Positions 62,553 through 64,000 of a stretch of 64,000 nucleotides of DNA are shown piece by piece. Each line of letters opens with the position of its first letter. Position 1 is the first letter of the stretch. The notes below the pieces were generated by a model, which ran no database searches, was not told the DNA's origin, and saw only the letters and a list, made by a program, of their open reading frames with translations. This DNA comes from Agelaius tricolor (taxonomy: Eukaryota > Chordata > Aves > Passeriformes > Icteridae), in NCBI GenBank assembly GCA_023055355.1, contig JALJCS010000004.1, positions 12,740,001 to 12,804,000 of the forward strand. Reading direction: 5' to 3'. Made by a program: the position numbers and the translations under genes.

Positions 62553-62952
62553 CTTTCAAGCATAATTTCTGAAGTCTTTAAATAGAATTGAAAATGAGAA
62601 ATATAACAAGATTAAAAAAAAAAATTACATCCATTCATGGAGAAGAGATAAATGACAACCCAAATGCAAGCTTGGTTTCATGATGACCCCAAACTGCTGA
62701 TGGTTGAAAGTAGTTGCTGCCAGAGCAGAATCATTTAATATTACCCTAATTCTTGCAATCCTCCTCTGAGCAGCAACTTCTTTTTGTAACATAGTATTTA
62801 CAATTTTCCTGTGCCACTGTATTCTTGCTATGCATTTTCAGCTGTGGTGGGTTTTTTCTCCTTTCTTTTCCTTCTAAGTCCAGACAGTGATTTATCCCTA
62901 CTGCATATAAAGAAACAAGTAAGTCTGGGCTGTTAACACTGGTGACTGTGGC

Positions 62953-62982
62953 TCCCCTCCCCTCCCCTCCCCTCCCCTCCCC
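62953..62982 (+). repeat. (TCCCC)6 pentanucleotide tract
   Basis: Six perfect TCCCC units. The opposite strand has six GGGG runs separated by single A, a strong match to the G-quadruplex pattern. Confidence 0.98.
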
Positions 62983-64000
62983 TTTTGGTGAGCACAGAAA
63001 TCACTCTATCACAAATCCGTATTTTCTACTTCAAATTTCCTCCTTATTCATCCTGAACCTAAGGAATGTATCTGAGTACTGTAATGTAGAAAGGAAGGAA
63101 CCTGAATGGGATCCTTTGTTCAAACCACAACACAACTGCTCTGCTTGAAGCCCAGCAGAAGACCTTGCTATGATTTTAATCTTCTGCAGTGAAGGAAACA
63201 GTTGCTAGGGGAGTGCCAGGACTGGAAAGAACTTGGGATGCTGAAACAAGGCTATAAAATTTTAATGTAATGGCTGGAAGACAAAGTCACTGTAGTCTTC
63301 TAGATAGTACTTACCAGATAATATTTTTACACAGCATTATGCTCTGTCTTTCTGCACTTGACTCTGACAACTATGGACCTTCACACACTCTGCCCAAGAT
63401 TCCTTTCCATTTCAGTCTTATCCCACTTCTGCTGCAAGAAACATACATGGTGTTCAATTTCACAGATTGCCCCTAAACACAGCTACTGGCATAATTTCTT
63501 CAGATTGTTGTAAGGGGGTATCTGATGAAACCTCATTGTTGGAACAATATCTTAATTCTCACCAGAAACAGTAAATTTTCTCCAAAAGCCTGACTAGCCA
63601 ATGAGATTTAGCCTTAAATACCCTGCAGCTGTGCAAAGCTTAAGACCCACTCGCTCCTTTGAAGGAGACAATCTTCGAGGGCCTCAGATTGTTGGAGAGC
63701 AGTGGTGGCAGGCCAGAACCCAAAGAGAAGAGCTGCTGGAAGATGGCTCTTACTGTAGCTCAGGATGCGCAGAAAAAAACATTCCAGCCTCATTCCTTGA
63801 CCTTTTCCTGGAAGTATTATTTATCCAGCTTAGCCACAACACTAAAAAAGGTCCACAGATTACAGGGGGAAACAGGGTTAGTGAGGTGGAGCATCAAGCT
63901 TTGACATTGCTGGAGTTCATCTGTTCCTACTGTACATTCCTCTGCTGAAATGATAATTTTGGGCAGGTAGTGAATATTATCATCCTGACTGGAAATCCAT

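Larger units (their letters stand above)
57391..64000. other. Non-coding stretch to the window end
   Basis: About 6.6 kb without a recognised exon. It holds three small hairpins, a 14-bp tandem duplication and the (TCCCC)6 tract. The last open frames (63601-63948 and an overlapping one) are not recognisable. Confidence 0.5.

Noticed and set aside
63601..63948. 115-codon + frame near the window end, overlapped by an 81-codon frame
   Set aside because: Two frames are open over the same bases and neither is recognisable. It does not resemble the last complexin exon.
42374..64000. Last CPLX1 exon
   Set aside because: Searched by eye for the conserved end of the protein and its start after Lys69; no match seen, so it is taken to lie beyond the window.
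1..64000. CRISPR arrays, operons, prophage, tRNA or rRNA genes
   Set aside because: The repeats present are microsatellites, CR1 LINEs, LTRs and local duplications. Nothing shows regularly spaced repeats, clustered genes or cloverleaf features.

Overview
The window looks like nuclear DNA of a bird. Two things show this. First, it is strewn with fragments of CR1 LINE retroposons carrying the typical avian 3' end, together with two solo LTRs of avian endogenous-retrovirus type. Second, the only protein-coding exon I can recognise is a vertebrate complexin-1 (CPLX1) exon. There are no operons, bacterial genes, CRISPR arrays, rRNAs or tRNAs that I can see. The DNA is AT-rich and poor in CpG. The species cannot be fixed from this. 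The LTR types suggest a neoavian bird, which is an inference.

Layout. The CPLX1 exon (42198-42373, + strand) has a good branch point, polypyrimidine tract, AG acceptor and GTAGGT donor. It encodes residues 12-69 of the roughly 134-residue protein, including the accessory helix and the SNARE-binding central helix. The start exon (residues 1-11) and the last exon (residues 70 to the end) were not found in the window. The simplest reading is that 1-42197 is a large upstream intron (perhaps with some 5' intergenic DNA) and 42374-64000 is the following intron. All other open frames up to 162 codons are what chance gives in 64 kb of such sequence, or are remains of CR1 reverse transcriptase.

Mobile elements. 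CR1 on the + strand: 16918-17618, 17630-18092, 33940-34696, 57255-57390. CR1 on the - strand: 4788-4935, 19773-22215 (the longest, endonuclease through reverse transcriptase to the 3' end), 30771-30836, 37434-38163, 43491-43870, 47361-47850. A probable very old CR1-like piece lies at 1175-1385. Solo LTRs lie on the - strand at 12790-13268 and 38169-38732.

Unusual structure. The standout is a perfect inverted repeat at 39176-39384: two 99-bp arms with no mismatch and an 11-bp spacer. It abuts a 21-bp sequence duplicated in tandem, a pattern expected from replication template switching, a recent fold-back element or an assembly fold-back error. A 75-nt pre-miRNA-shaped hairpin lies at 23164-23238. 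A 50-bp sequence occurs twice (37356 and 41229, 48/50 identical) outside any element I recognise. There are also a C27 tract, a (TCCCC)6 tract with G-quadruplex potential on the other strand, a (TTA)21 microsatellite and several small perfect hairpins. I found no new multi-gene system. The palindrome is the best lead.
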